Source: Candidatus Xenolissoclinum pacificiensis L6 (GTDB taxonomy: Bacteria; Pseudomonadota; Alphaproteobacteria; Rickettsiales; Anaplasmataceae). From it: a stretch of 53,060 bases of DNA. The position numbers and the translations under genes are program-made. This document shows positions 8,801 through 18,713 of this stretch, piece after piece. Numbering within the stretch: position 1 is the stretch's first letter; each line of letters opens with the position of its first letter. The stretch lies in the NCBI GenBank assembly GCA_000512675.1, contig AXCJ01000002.1, positions 1 through 53,060 of the forward strand, read 5' to 3'. Under the pieces are notes generated by a model. The model had not been told where the DNA came from and ran no database searches. It saw only the letters and a program-made list of their open reading frames with translations.

Positions 8801-11350
8801 TTACATTGATAAATACATATTACTCGGATATATTGGTGTTGGTTGTGTGCTAGACATATAACTCGAAGGTACTTCAGACAGTGTACTAATATATTCATTG
8901 ATGCTTGTAGTTTGTTGAGTGACTTTCTCAAACTCTTCTTTGAAGTGTTGAATGTACTGTTTTTTTAAATTGTGATCACTTATGTGTTGTTGAGAATGAA
9001 CATGTGATGCTTGACGATTTTGTTGGTAGAAGGGTGAACTAAAAAAGAGTTGTAAAGCATCCCATCTATTATCTAGCGATTTGTGGATCATGTACATTAG
9101 ATTAGCATATTGTTGATTTTGGTGAAGACATTGTCTTTTAATCTCTTGTAGTGATACATTTGAGTCTTGAAATTCTTTTTGTAGCACATAATTATTACTT
9201 GTACTCAGTATATTTTGACGGTATATACATAAATCGTGTAAATTACGCATTATTATTGTGTGCTGTTCAGACATTTCACATGCTAATTGACATGTGTTAG
9301 CGATTTTTCGAGATGGTACCTTAGGCATATCTGAACTTTTATGAACGGCGATGGGATGAAAATCAAGAAACTGAGTTATACTATGTTTTGACTGCGTTAT
9401 GCGTAACAGTTTATCGATGGTTTTTCTAGCGTTTAAGATTGAATCTTCTAGGCTTTTGAACATGGTTTGCAGATGTGTGCATTCTGGTTGATCAGGTATA
9501 CGTACTTGTACTACATTGACTTCTATAGGGCTGTTATTTATTCTATACATTGGCTGTTCTTTTTCTATTTGGGACTCTTCTGATATATCATCGTCCGATA
9601 AAGTGCCTGATATAATTTCTGGTTTATTTTTGTCAATATTGTCTAGAGATTTTTTTAGTTTTTTTCCGAAATCTATGATGTTTTTTAATAACTGATCATG
9701 TGTTTGTTGTGATAATTTTTTGGCTATATCGTGTATTGCTTTGTCTTCGGAGTTGTGCATTTTAGGTAATATATATTTTACAAAATACGCCTGAATAAAT
9801 GGTCGAAATTGTGTATAATTTAAGTTGCGGAGATCATATATATTTAATTTTTCATATATATCTCTAAATTCTTTATTACATATACATAAGTGTATTTTGC
9901 TTGCTTTCGTCATTCTCGGTTCGGGATCGAATATCTTGGATGATGGCGATACAACCTCTATACATCGAAGGTCTTTATCTTTGTCTTTATATTTGTCTTT
10001 ATCTTTGTCTTTATCTTTGTCTTTATCTTTGTCTTTGTCTATATATGTACTATACATGTTGTTTTCCTCTTGGATAGAAAATACATTTTGTTTGCATAGT
10101 GCTTCTGGTATTTTGAATCCAGCATCCTTTGAATTATTGATGATGTCGTTGACACATATGGATAACGCATATAACAAGCTATATTGCATATTGATGAATG
10201 ATGCAATTTCGGATCTTATATATGATTCATCAGTCTTAATCGGTCGATATTTCTCTAATTTTTGCTGATAGTAAGAGATTGCATATGTAGTAGCATATAT
10301 ATCATTAGCCTGTTGTAAACGTAAGTATGATTGATAATGAAGATAGAAATATGCACTGCATGGAACGTTCATGTGATGTCCTTTGTAGTTGAAGCTGATA
10401 TAGTATAGACTTAGATTGCTTTTCTGATCTGTTCTAAAAAAATCATACATTGCGAAATGATATTTGTATGTGGGAATGTTGGGGGTGTTTGTTAGGCTCC
10501 AAAAATTACGTTGGTACTGTTCTAATATTTTATATATAGCACCAAATCTTTCTTGTATGGCACATTCTTTTAACTTTTCGTGATGAACAGATATTGTTAG
10601 ATCCTTTATGTTTGTAAGAACTTCAAATAGTACAATAACCAGTGGACTCTGGAATGCAATGTACATATCTGAAGTTATTGTCTTATTTTTATCCATCGAG
10701 ACAGTTGCACTTGCCATACAAAAGGTTTCAACTTTGATGACATACTCTAATCTATCTAACATAATCAACCAAGAGATCCTACATATATCTATACCATTAA
10801 CATGTTGTGGATTTGAATTTAAAAGAGCGATACTGTTCCCTTTAGGTGTGAGTAATTTGAAGAATTCTAGACAAGATTCATATATGTAGGGGGAAAGAAG
10901 GTTTAAAACTTCCGTATCATAAGGAGATAATAGAGAAAATAGATGTTCAGAGTAGTCGGGGGTATCTAGTTTAATTTTGGGGGAATCCTTGTACTGACGG
11001 CATAGTGGGTTTTGTGAGAGTATTTCAGTGTACCATTGATATCGAGTCTTGAGAGAATTAATAAATTGAGGAATAAACATGTCTATCATAGTTAATGTAT
11101 CCTTGGTCGGTTGCATTGGAACAAACATTGGTTCCTGAAGATTTATTTGCATTAGGTTTTTATCGTTAAGTACCTGACCATGTAATTGTTGTGCACCTTT
11201 TGCCTTGTTTTGTGCTGTTGTTTGAGAACTCTGTTTTTTCTGAGAGCTGGTTGATCTTTCATGTGTTTTCTGAGAGCTGGTTGGGATAGATGATTGGTTT
11301 CTGCGACGTTTCGATGTGGTTGATCGAGATCTAGGGTGCTTTTGTGGCAT
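8801..11350 (-). CDS. Unknown protein, paralog A of a tandem pair
   Basis: The product has 849 residues and I do not recognise it. It has a basic, Ser/Gln/Arg-rich N-terminus (about residues 1-55), a long helical body, a Lys-Asp repeat near residue 440, an acidic hinge (GTLSDDDISEESQIEKEQP), and a C-terminal domain ending in TPIYPSNMYLSM. There is no signal peptide or membrane segment. It aligns along its whole length with the neighbour at 11647-14175. Shared blocks include SWLIMLDRLE, AFQSPLVIVLFEVL, QANDIYATTY, VQVRIPDQPEC and ITQFLDFHP. Conservation is highest in the C-terminal third, including the last residues. A cytosolic structural protein or a secreted effector are both possible; neither is shown. 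A hairpin terminator lies downstream. Confidence 0.85.
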   Translation of the reverse strand: MPQKHPRSRSTTSKRRRNQSSIPTSSQKTHERSTSSQKKQSSQTTAQNKAKGAQQLHGQVLNDKNLMQINLQEPMFVPMQPTKDTLTMIDMFIPQFINSLKTRYQWYTEILSQNPLCRQYKDSPKIKLDTPDYSEHLFSLLSPYDTEVLNLLSPYIYESCLEFFKLLTPKGNSIALLNSNPQHVNGIDICRISWLIMLDRLEYVIKVETFCMASATVSMDKNKTITSDMYIAFQSPLVIVLFEVLTNIKDLTISVHHEKLKECAIQERFGAIYKILEQYQRNFWSLTNTPNIPTYKYHFAMYDFFRTDQKSNLSLYYISFNYKGHHMNVPCSAYFYLHYQSYLRLQQANDIYATTYAISYYQQKLEKYRPIKTDESYIRSEIASFINMQYSLLYALSICVNDIINNSKDAGFKIPEALCKQNVFSIQEENNMYSTYIDKDKDKDKDKDKDKDKYKDKDKDLRCIEVVSPSSKIFDPEPRMTKASKIHLCICNKEFRDIYEKLNIYDLRNLNYTQFRPFIQAYFVKYILPKMHNSEDKAIHDIAKKLSQQTHDQLLKNIIDFGKKLKKSLDNIDKNKPEIISGTLSDDDISEESQIEKEQPMYRINNSPIEVNVVQVRIPDQPECTHLQTMFKSLEDSILNARKTIDKLLRITQSKHSITQFLDFHPIAVHKSSDMPKVPSRKIANTCQLACEMSEQHTIIMRNLHDLCIYRQNILSTSNNYVLQKEFQDSNVSLQEIKRQCLHQNQQYANLMYMIHKSLDNRWDALQLFFSSPFYQQNRQASHVHSQQHISDHNLKKQYIQHFKEEFEKVTQQTTSINEYISTLSEVPSSYMSSTQPTPIYPSNMYLSM
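9971..10040 (-). repeat. Coding short tandem repeat (Lys-Asp dipeptide tract)
   Basis: About 70 bases made of 6-base units (GTCTTT / ATCTTT on the + strand) encode alternating Lys and Asp in paralog A, interrupted once by Tyr. Because the unit is two codons, slippage changes length without shifting the frame. The tract is absent from paralog B, which has HQDKGPP-type sequence at the equivalent place. Confidence 0.9.
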
Positions 11351-11459
11351 ATGCTTATATGATTTGATTAATGATAAAATATTACTATATTGTATAGTTT
11401 ATTTATGAATGTTCAATATGTAGTAGCAAATTCATGTTTAATTTGTAACGATAGATAAA

Positions 11460-11530
11460 GATCCTGAATATTTGTATATTGTATATTTACTATCTGTATG
11501 TAATGAGAGAACTTTGACGGAATTGATATA
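11460..11530 (-). promoter_or_regulatory. Conserved upstream element of paralog A
   Basis: About 70 bases roughly 110-180 bases upstream of the paralog A start are nearly the same as a block at the equivalent place upstream of paralog B (14326-14403). Shared + strand words include GATCCTGAATATTT, ACTATCTGTAT and GAACTTTGACGG. On the minus strand it contains CATTA(T/C)ATACAG-like sequence that could serve as a -10 region. It may be a promoter or regulatory site kept by the duplication. Confidence 0.5.
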
Positions 11531-11593
11531 GGGGAACGGGACTAATCAAGAGATTGGTAAGATGCAATCATGATACCAGAGAGAAACAATAGC

Positions 11594-11615
11594 ATGGGAG
11601 CAGTAACACTCCCAT
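11594..11615 (-). terminator. Terminator-like hairpin downstream of paralog B
   Basis: An inverted repeat, ATGGGAG / CTCCCAT, with an 8-base loop lies 31 bases past the stop of the 11647-14175 gene. It is a diverged copy of the hairpin at 8751-8772. The minus-strand tail is less T-rich, so it may be a weaker terminator. Confidence 0.55.
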
Positions 11616-11646
11616 GAACGTATTTTGTCTTTTTTTTTGGAATACT

Positions 11647-14175
11647 TTAAATTGCTAAATACATGTTATTAGGATATATTGGTGTTGCTTGTGTGCTAGA
11701 CATATCACTAGAAGGTAGGGCTTTATTAGATAGTGATGAAGTATATTCCTGGAGCTTTTCTGTTTGTTGACTAACTTTACTAAACTCTTCTTTGAAGTTC
11801 TGAATGTTATGATCTCGTAACTTTGCATTTTGTATTCGTTGGTTTTGATGATTCTCATTTGATTCTCGACTACTTTGATGGTTTGATTTGTTAAGTTGTG
11901 TTAAAGAAATAGCTCTATTGTTAAGAGATATGTATATTTTTGTCATTAAGCCAGTGTATTGTGTATTTTGTTGAAAACATTGTTTTATAGTATTTCGTAG
12001 TGACACACGTGATTCTTGAAATTCTTTTTGTAGCATATCATTACTATTTGTACTCAGTATATTTTGACGGTATGCACATAGTTCGTAGAAATGTTGTGTT
12101 ATTATTCTGTGCTGTTCAGACATTTTACATGCTAATTGACATGTGTCAGCGATTATTTGAACTGGTACCATAGGCATATCTGAACTTTTATGGACGGCGG
12201 TGGGATGAAAATCAAGAAACTGAGTTATACTATGGTTTGACTGTGTTATGCGTAATAGTTTATTGATGGTTTTTCTAGCGTTCAAGATTGAATCTTCTAG
12301 AGCTTTGAACATGGTTTGCAGACGTGTGCATTCTGGTTGATCAGGTATACGTACTTGTACTACATCGTCTTTTATAGGGCTGTCATTTATTCTATATATT
12401 GGCTGTTCTTCTTCTGTTTGGGAATCTGAGAGATCATCGTCCGATAAAGTGCCTGATATAATTTTTGGATGTTTGTTTTTTTCAATATCGTCTAGGGATT
12501 TTTTTAGTTTTTTCTCGAAATCTATGATGACGTTCATCAATTGTTCGTCTGATTTTTGTGATAATATGTTGGCTATATTTCGGATTTTGGGGTCGTCTAT
12601 ATTAGATAATATATATTTTTCCAAATACTGCTGAATAAATGGTTGAATTTCTTGATAACTTTTATTACGGTGAGTGTATATATCTAACTTTTCATATATC
12701 GTGTTAAATTCTTGATTACACATACATAAGTTTATGTTGAGTGGTGCCTGTTCTTGCTGTTTGTAACTGAATAAATGTATTGCTACTGGGTTTAAGTTGG
12801 GTCTTCTTGGAGGTCCTTTGTCCTGGTGTTTATTTGTGCATATATCGTATGTATTGGTTTTCTTAGGGTCTAATTGGATAAAAAACACATTTTTTTTGCA
12901 TAGTTCTTCTGGTATGTTGAACCCAGCATTCTTTGAATCATTTATGGTGTTGATGACACATTCGTAGAAATAATATAACAAGGTACGCATAGTATAGATT
13001 TCTAAGGAAATTTCAGATATTGCTAAGGCAATATTGGAGTTTTTATTTAAGGCAATATCGGAGCTTATATCTAAGGCAGTTTGCGTCATTTCTAAGGCAA
13101 TATCGGAGCTTGTATGTGGTAAATTTGTATTGATAGGTGGATGATTCTTGAGTGTCTCCTGATATTGCAAGAGTGTATATGTTGTAGCATATATATCGTT
13201 AGCCTGTTTTAAACGTAAGTATGCTTGATAATAAAGATAGAAATATTCACTGCATGGAATGTCCATGTGATGTCTTTTGTAGTGGAAGGCGACATAGTAT
13301 AGTGTAGCATCTTGACTTGGCTCTTCCTCAAAAAAATCATACATTGCATAATGAGATCTGTATGTGGGAATAGAGTTATCCTGTAAGGTCCAACCATCAA
13401 GTATCTCTTCTTTTAATATTGCATGTATATCATATATATTTCCTGTTTTTTGGATATATTTCTGATGTTTTTTATAATGTGCAATGATTTTGAGATCCTG
13501 TATGTTCATCAGAACTTCAAATAATACAATTATCAGTGGACTTTGGAAAGCAGGTTGTGTGCGTGCATTTATTGTGATTGTATTGTCATTATATATACTT
13601 CCAAATAAAAGTCCCATATTAAAGGTTTCTAACCTGAGAATGTCCTCAAGTCTGTCTAACATAATTAACCAAGATATTTTACATATATTTATATTATAAT
13701 CATCTTGTAAATTTGCATTCAAAAATTTTATATGGTCACCTTGAACGTTGAAAAACCTGAAGAATTCGACACAAGATTCATGTATTTTCCTGAGAATAAT
13801 TCCTGTCATCTTATGATGAGATAATAGAGAAACTATCTGTGTAGAATGGTTGGGGGTCGTTTCAGGGGAAAAATGGCGTAATTTTGCATCCTTGTATTGA
13901 TTGTTAAGAGGGTTGTTTTGTTGAAGTATGTCAGGATAGAATGGATATCGAGCATTGAGAGATTGTTTGCATTTACAGATAATATTGTTTATCATATGTG
14001 CTATATTTTTGGTGGGTTGCATTGGAATAGTAATTGTTTCCTGATTGCCTACGGATGCTAGAGTTGCATCAGTAAGTATCTGGTTATGTAAAGATGCACC
14101 GGGATTGTGTGATCCTGATGTATTCTTGTTTGCTTTTTGTTTTCTCTTGTATCGACGTGCTTTTGGACCAGGCAT
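11647..14175 (-). CDS. Unknown protein, paralog B of a tandem pair
   Basis: The product has 842 residues and is a full-length paralog of the 8801-11350 product. It has the same plan: basic start (KARRYKRKQKANKN), helical body, acidic hinge GTLSDDDLSDSQTEEEQP, and conserved C-terminal third ending TPIYPNNMYLAI. It lacks the Lys-Asp tract but carries its own expansion around residues 365-395, where SSDIAL/SNIALAIS-like units repeat. The N-terminal 60 residues are unlike those of paralog A apart from being basic. No enzyme motif, signal peptide or membrane segment is seen. The start ATG at 14175 has no strong ribosome binding site. Gene plus flanks form a ~2.8-kb duplicated unit. Confidence 0.85.
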   Translation of the reverse strand: MPGPKARRYKRKQKANKNTSGSHNPGASLHNQILTDATLASVGNQETITIPMQPTKNIAHMINNIICKCKQSLNARYPFYPDILQQNNPLNNQYKDAKLRHFSPETTPNHSTQIVSLLSHHKMTGIILRKIHESCVEFFRFFNVQGDHIKFLNANLQDDYNINICKISWLIMLDRLEDILRLETFNMGLLFGSIYNDNTITINARTQPAFQSPLIIVLFEVLMNIQDLKIIAHYKKHQKYIQKTGNIYDIHAILKEEILDGWTLQDNSIPTYRSHYAMYDFFEEEPSQDATLYYVAFHYKRHHMDIPCSEYFYLYYQAYLRLKQANDIYATTYTLLQYQETLKNHPPINTNLPHTSSDIALEMTQTALDISSDIALNKNSNIALAISEISLEIYTMRTLLYYFYECVINTINDSKNAGFNIPEELCKKNVFFIQLDPKKTNTYDICTNKHQDKGPPRRPNLNPVAIHLFSYKQQEQAPLNINLCMCNQEFNTIYEKLDIYTHRNKSYQEIQPFIQQYLEKYILSNIDDPKIRNIANILSQKSDEQLMNVIIDFEKKLKKSLDDIEKNKHPKIISGTLSDDDLSDSQTEEEQPIYRINDSPIKDDVVQVRIPDQPECTRLQTMFKALEDSILNARKTINKLLRITQSNHSITQFLDFHPTAVHKSSDMPMVPVQIIADTCQLACKMSEQHRIITQHFYELCAYRQNILSTNSNDMLQKEFQESRVSLRNTIKQCFQQNTQYTGLMTKIYISLNNRAISLTQLNKSNHQSSRESNENHQNQRIQNAKLRDHNIQNFKEEFSKVSQQTEKLQEYTSSLSNKALPSSDMSSTQATPIYPNNMYLAI
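13010..13110 (-). repeat. Imperfect coding repeat in paralog B (SDIAL units)
   Basis: The + strand shows repeated TCTAAGGCAATATCGGAGCT-like units, four to five in number and degenerate, encoding SSDIAL-type repeats. Paralog A has no counterpart at this place. Confidence 0.65.
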
Positions 14176-14991
14176 AAAAATATTTTATATATTAAGTAGT
14201 TTATAGTGTGGCATTATTAATATAATTATACAATAGTATTGCATCATTGTAAGTATTATATATAAATTTTATTATTTGGGGTATGAGATTAAATTATTAA
14301 GGACAATATTTTTATAATGGAAGAAGATCCTGAATATTTATATATTTTATCACTTATTAACTATCTGTATATAATGTGAGAACTTTGACGGAGTATTTGA
14401 TATGAGAAAGGTGAGATTTGCAATAATGTTAATCGTTCTATGGTGTTGATTTAGATAATATAAGGAGTGGAGAGAATAAATATAGATATAGCCGAAATTG
14501 CTACTTTACGCAAAATATAAGATTGTATGACGAAAGTACATGGTCATTTCTAGGATATAACTTTTCAAGATATTTGTGGCATATTAAAGTTTACCATTTT
14601 TCGAAACTTCCAAGACTTTTAAATTTTTAGGTTGTAAAGAAAAAGAGAATCTAGGATTCGAAATTATTTTTGGATTTATTTATTTTGGTGTTAAGATAGT
14701 TGAGTTGAGAACTTCATTTTAGATCTTTGGCTTAATTTGCCTTTTATACTGTGTGTTAGTATGAGTGCTATTTTGATAAAATTTATACATTGTTTTAGTA
14801 TATAATTTGATGCCTTTCTAAAAGTAGGGTTTGGATCTTATATAATATCATTTAATTCTTATAAACAGGTGATTTAATATATGATTATGAGCTGGTGTGG
14901 GATCAAACTAATACTATGGAATTTCTCTTGATTGTTGTCTCTGTTAATAATATAATGGCCAGGAATAGTATAATTAAGTTGCGTATGAGTT
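14176..14991. other. Long intergenic region upstream of paralog B and fba
   Basis: About 816 bases between divergent genes. The only recognisable element is the block at 14326-14403 shared with the paralog A upstream region. The rest is AT-rich with no convincing gene, RNA or IS remnant. Confidence 0.4.
14326..14403 (-). promoter_or_regulatory. Conserved upstream element of paralog B
   Basis: Counterpart of 11460-11530, about 150-230 bases upstream of the paralog B start. The two blocks share GATCCTGAATATTT, ACTATCTGTAT and GAACTTTGACGG in the same order. Noncoding sequence kept through the duplication suggests a promoter or regulator site, or simply a recent duplication. Confidence 0.5.
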
Positions 14992-15897
14992 ATGATGGTG
15001 GAGTCGTTCGAGAAGACTGATATAAGTGAAATCTTGTTGAATTATAGGAGAGATCGTCGATTTTATTATAATCTTAATAAAATCCTCAATACTGGTTTGC
15101 TCAGCGGTACGGGGAAAATGTTGATATTACCTGTGGATCAAGGATTTGAACATGGTCCTGATGCGAGTTTTAGTAGCAATCCTGTTGCATATGACCCCAT
15201 GTATCATTTTAATATGGCTGTGGAAGGTGGTTTTAGTGCATATGTTGCCCCTATAGGTATGTTGGAAATGTGTCCTGATCATGATACAGTGCCTTTGATA
15301 CTTAAAATCAATAGCTCTTCAGTGCTTTTTGTAGATGCTCCTGATCAAACAATAACTGCTACTGTTGAGGATGCATGTCGTTTGGGATGCGTAGGGATAG
15401 GTATGACAATATATCCTGGATCTCCTAATTTTAAAAGTATGATTGAAAGATTAGTACCAATCATTAGTAAAGCTAAGAGGAAGGGGCTTGTGATTGTGAT
15501 TTGGTCGTATCCAAGAGGTGCTGGTCTACAGGGCGTTAGCGAAACATCTGAGTATATAATATCTTATGCTGCGCATATTGCATGTCTGTTAGGAGCCGAT
15601 ATAGTTAAAGTGAAACCACCTACTGTAGCATATGATGGTACTAGTATAGGTGATGATTATGGCAAGCTAGAGAATTCAGTTAGGAATATTATCAGATCAT
15701 GTTTTAATGGAAAAAGATTAGTACTATTTTCTGGTGGTAAGATTGCTAGTGATCAGGACATGTATAAACAGATTGCTACTTTGTATCGTGCGGGAGCAAG
15801 TGGATCAATACTAGGGCGTAATATTTTTCAAAGAAAGAAATCGGGTGCTTTGTCTCTAGTAAATGGCATCGTGGATATATATAAGAACAAAAAATAG
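14992..15897 (+). CDS. fba: Class I fructose-bisphosphate aldolase, archaeal/DhnA type
   Basis: This enzyme interconverts fructose-1,6-bisphosphate with glyceraldehyde-3-phosphate and dihydroxyacetone phosphate, here probably mainly for gluconeogenesis. The 301-residue product has the DhnA/FbaB-type TIM barrel: LILPVDQGFEHGP at the first strand, then VGIGMTIYPGS, IVIWSYPRGAG and GADIVKVKPP. In GADIVKVKPP, Lys206 is the likely Schiff-base residue. The phosphate-binding segments are VLFSGGKIAS and GASGSILGRNIFQR. Rickettsiales outside Rickettsiaceae commonly carry this type of aldolase. Two adjacent ATGs (14992, 14995) could start it. It stands alone, with long intergenic regions on both sides. 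Confidence 0.92.
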   Translation: MMVESFEKTDISEILLNYRRDRRFYYNLNKILNTGLLSGTGKMLILPVDQGFEHGPDASFSSNPVAYDPMYHFNMAVEGGFSAYVAPIGMLEMCPDHDTVPLILKINSSSVLFVDAPDQTITATVEDACRLGCVGIGMTIYPGSPNFKSMIERLVPIISKAKRKGLVIVIWSYPRGAGLQGVSETSEYIISYAAHIACLLGADIVKVKPPTVAYDGTSIGDDYGKLENSVRNIIRSCFNGKRLVLFSGGKIASDQDMYKQIATLYRAGASGSILGRNIFQRKKSGALSLVNGIVDIYKNKK

Positions 15898-16509
15898 ATT
15901 TCTGGTTATCGGTTGTTATTGTTGGTGCCCAATGAGGCACGTTGATATGATAAGAACCGTTTATTTTCAGGGCTTGACTTTGCAGGTCTGTTTTTGTTGG
16001 AGCAAGATCAGGATATCGGTATGATATGTGAAATAATTTTTGACTCTTGTTTTGTGTATATAAGATTATTTATTGATAATCTATCGATATAATATGGTGA
16101 TTTATTAGTCTGCTATAATATGGCTATTTATTATATTGATCCTAAATTTATTTTGACATGGTGATGTATCAGGTTTGTAATTTGCTATTAAGGTAGTGTA
16201 TTTAATCCTGGATCAAACTATACTCGTTATAACACTTATGTGTTATTCAGAAACTTTACTGTGTATTTATTATTTATAAATATAAACATTAATAAATGTT
16301 GAGTATGCTTATTATATATTATATAATAAGTTAAGATATATACATATATATATTGTTATATACGTGTTTTTGTAGTGAATTTATGATCTTTCCGGATAAA
16401 CTGGCACATTTTGTTAGTTTTGTAAGGGATTTCTTAATCTTCCTATAAGAATATTAGATATGTTTTTATAATATGTATTTTAAGTTGAATATCTATAGGT
16501 AATTATAAA
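15898..16509. other. AT-rich intergenic region upstream of the HTH-rpoZ-purA genes
   Basis: About 612 bases with no supported gene. It contains three inverted repeats within about 100 bases (listed separately at 16229-16330), and must carry the promoter of the downstream operon. No match to 4.5S RNA, RNase P RNA or tmRNA was recognised. Confidence 0.45.
16229..16330. promoter_or_regulatory. Cluster of three inverted repeats
   Basis: ATAACAC-TTAT-GTGTTAT at 16229-16246; AACATT-AATA-AATGTT near 16285-16300; and CTTATTATATA-T-TATATAATAAG at 16308-16330, the last with perfect 11-base arms. They lie about 180-280 bases upstream of the HTH gene. The first could be a terminator of upstream transcription, the last an operator or simply AT-rich symmetry. 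Confidence 0.4.
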
Positions 16510-16920
16510 ATGAGTGATTTTTCAGAAAAAGAGATTGTTGATAATGATATAACTGATATAACACAATGTGATGTGACTACTAACAGATCTGGTAGTCATG
16601 GTTATGAAGTGATTGATTCTGACAAGTGTGATACAAATTTTAATGATCAAGATGAAGAACAGCTTTTGAAGGAACGTACTATAATAAAGATAGATTTATC
16701 GGATAGTATACTTGACATGAAAAGAAAGTTGATTCAGCTCATCTCTAATGAGATCAAGATAAATTACTGGAAGCAAACGTTTGCAGCAAAGTTATTGGAA
16801 ATTGATCAGCCAAAGGTGTCTCAATTAATTAATCAAAAGATTGAAGGTTTTTCAGTAGATAGATTATTACGGTTCATAGTATTAATGGGTTTTAGAATAG
16901 AGATAGTGATTGTTAGATAG
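16510..16920 (+). CDS. Small HTH (XRE/HigA2-like) DNA-binding protein
   Basis: The product has 136 residues. The first 60 are acidic and low in structure. Residues about 70-136 resemble the HigA2/HTH_37-type helix-turn-helix: KQTFAAKLLEIDQPKVSQLINQKIEGFSVDRLLRFIVLMGFRIEI. The recognition helix (PKVSQLINQK) and the typical SVDRLLRFI...G...EI ending are both present. It is likely a transcriptional regulator. Members of this family are often antitoxins, but no toxin gene lies next to it; instead rpoZ follows after 8 bases. It may regulate its own operon. Confidence 0.75.
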   Translation: MSDFSEKEIVDNDITDITQCDVTTNRSGSHGYEVIDSDKCDTNFNDQDEEQLLKERTIIKIDLSDSILDMKRKLIQLISNEIKINYWKQTFAAKLLEIDQPKVSQLINQKIEGFSVDRLLRFIVLMGFRIEIVIVR

Positions 16921-16928
16921 AGTATTAG

Positions 16929-18646
<1,718 letters not shown>

Positions 18647-18662
18647 TTGTATTTATACCTTT

Positions 18663-18684
18663 GTGATCTAGATTACTAGGTCAC
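18663..18684 (+). terminator. Hairpin after purA
   Basis: GTGATCTAG-ATTA-CTAGGTCAC forms a 9-base stem with one G-U pair, 16 bases after the purA stop. There is no strong T-run after it, so termination may be weak or partial before the next gene at 18714. Confidence 0.45.
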
Positions 18685-18713
18685 TATCTATTTGATTCCT
18701 ATCAATTCCTCCT

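Noticed and set aside
9825-10268. + strand open frame with a long Ser-Leu repeat
   Set aside because: It is the complement of the Lys-Asp tract in paralog A; paralog B conservation lies on the minus strand.
16510-16920. Toxin-antitoxin module
   Set aside because: The HTH protein resembles antitoxins, but the neighbour is an omega subunit and no toxin-like gene is adjacent.
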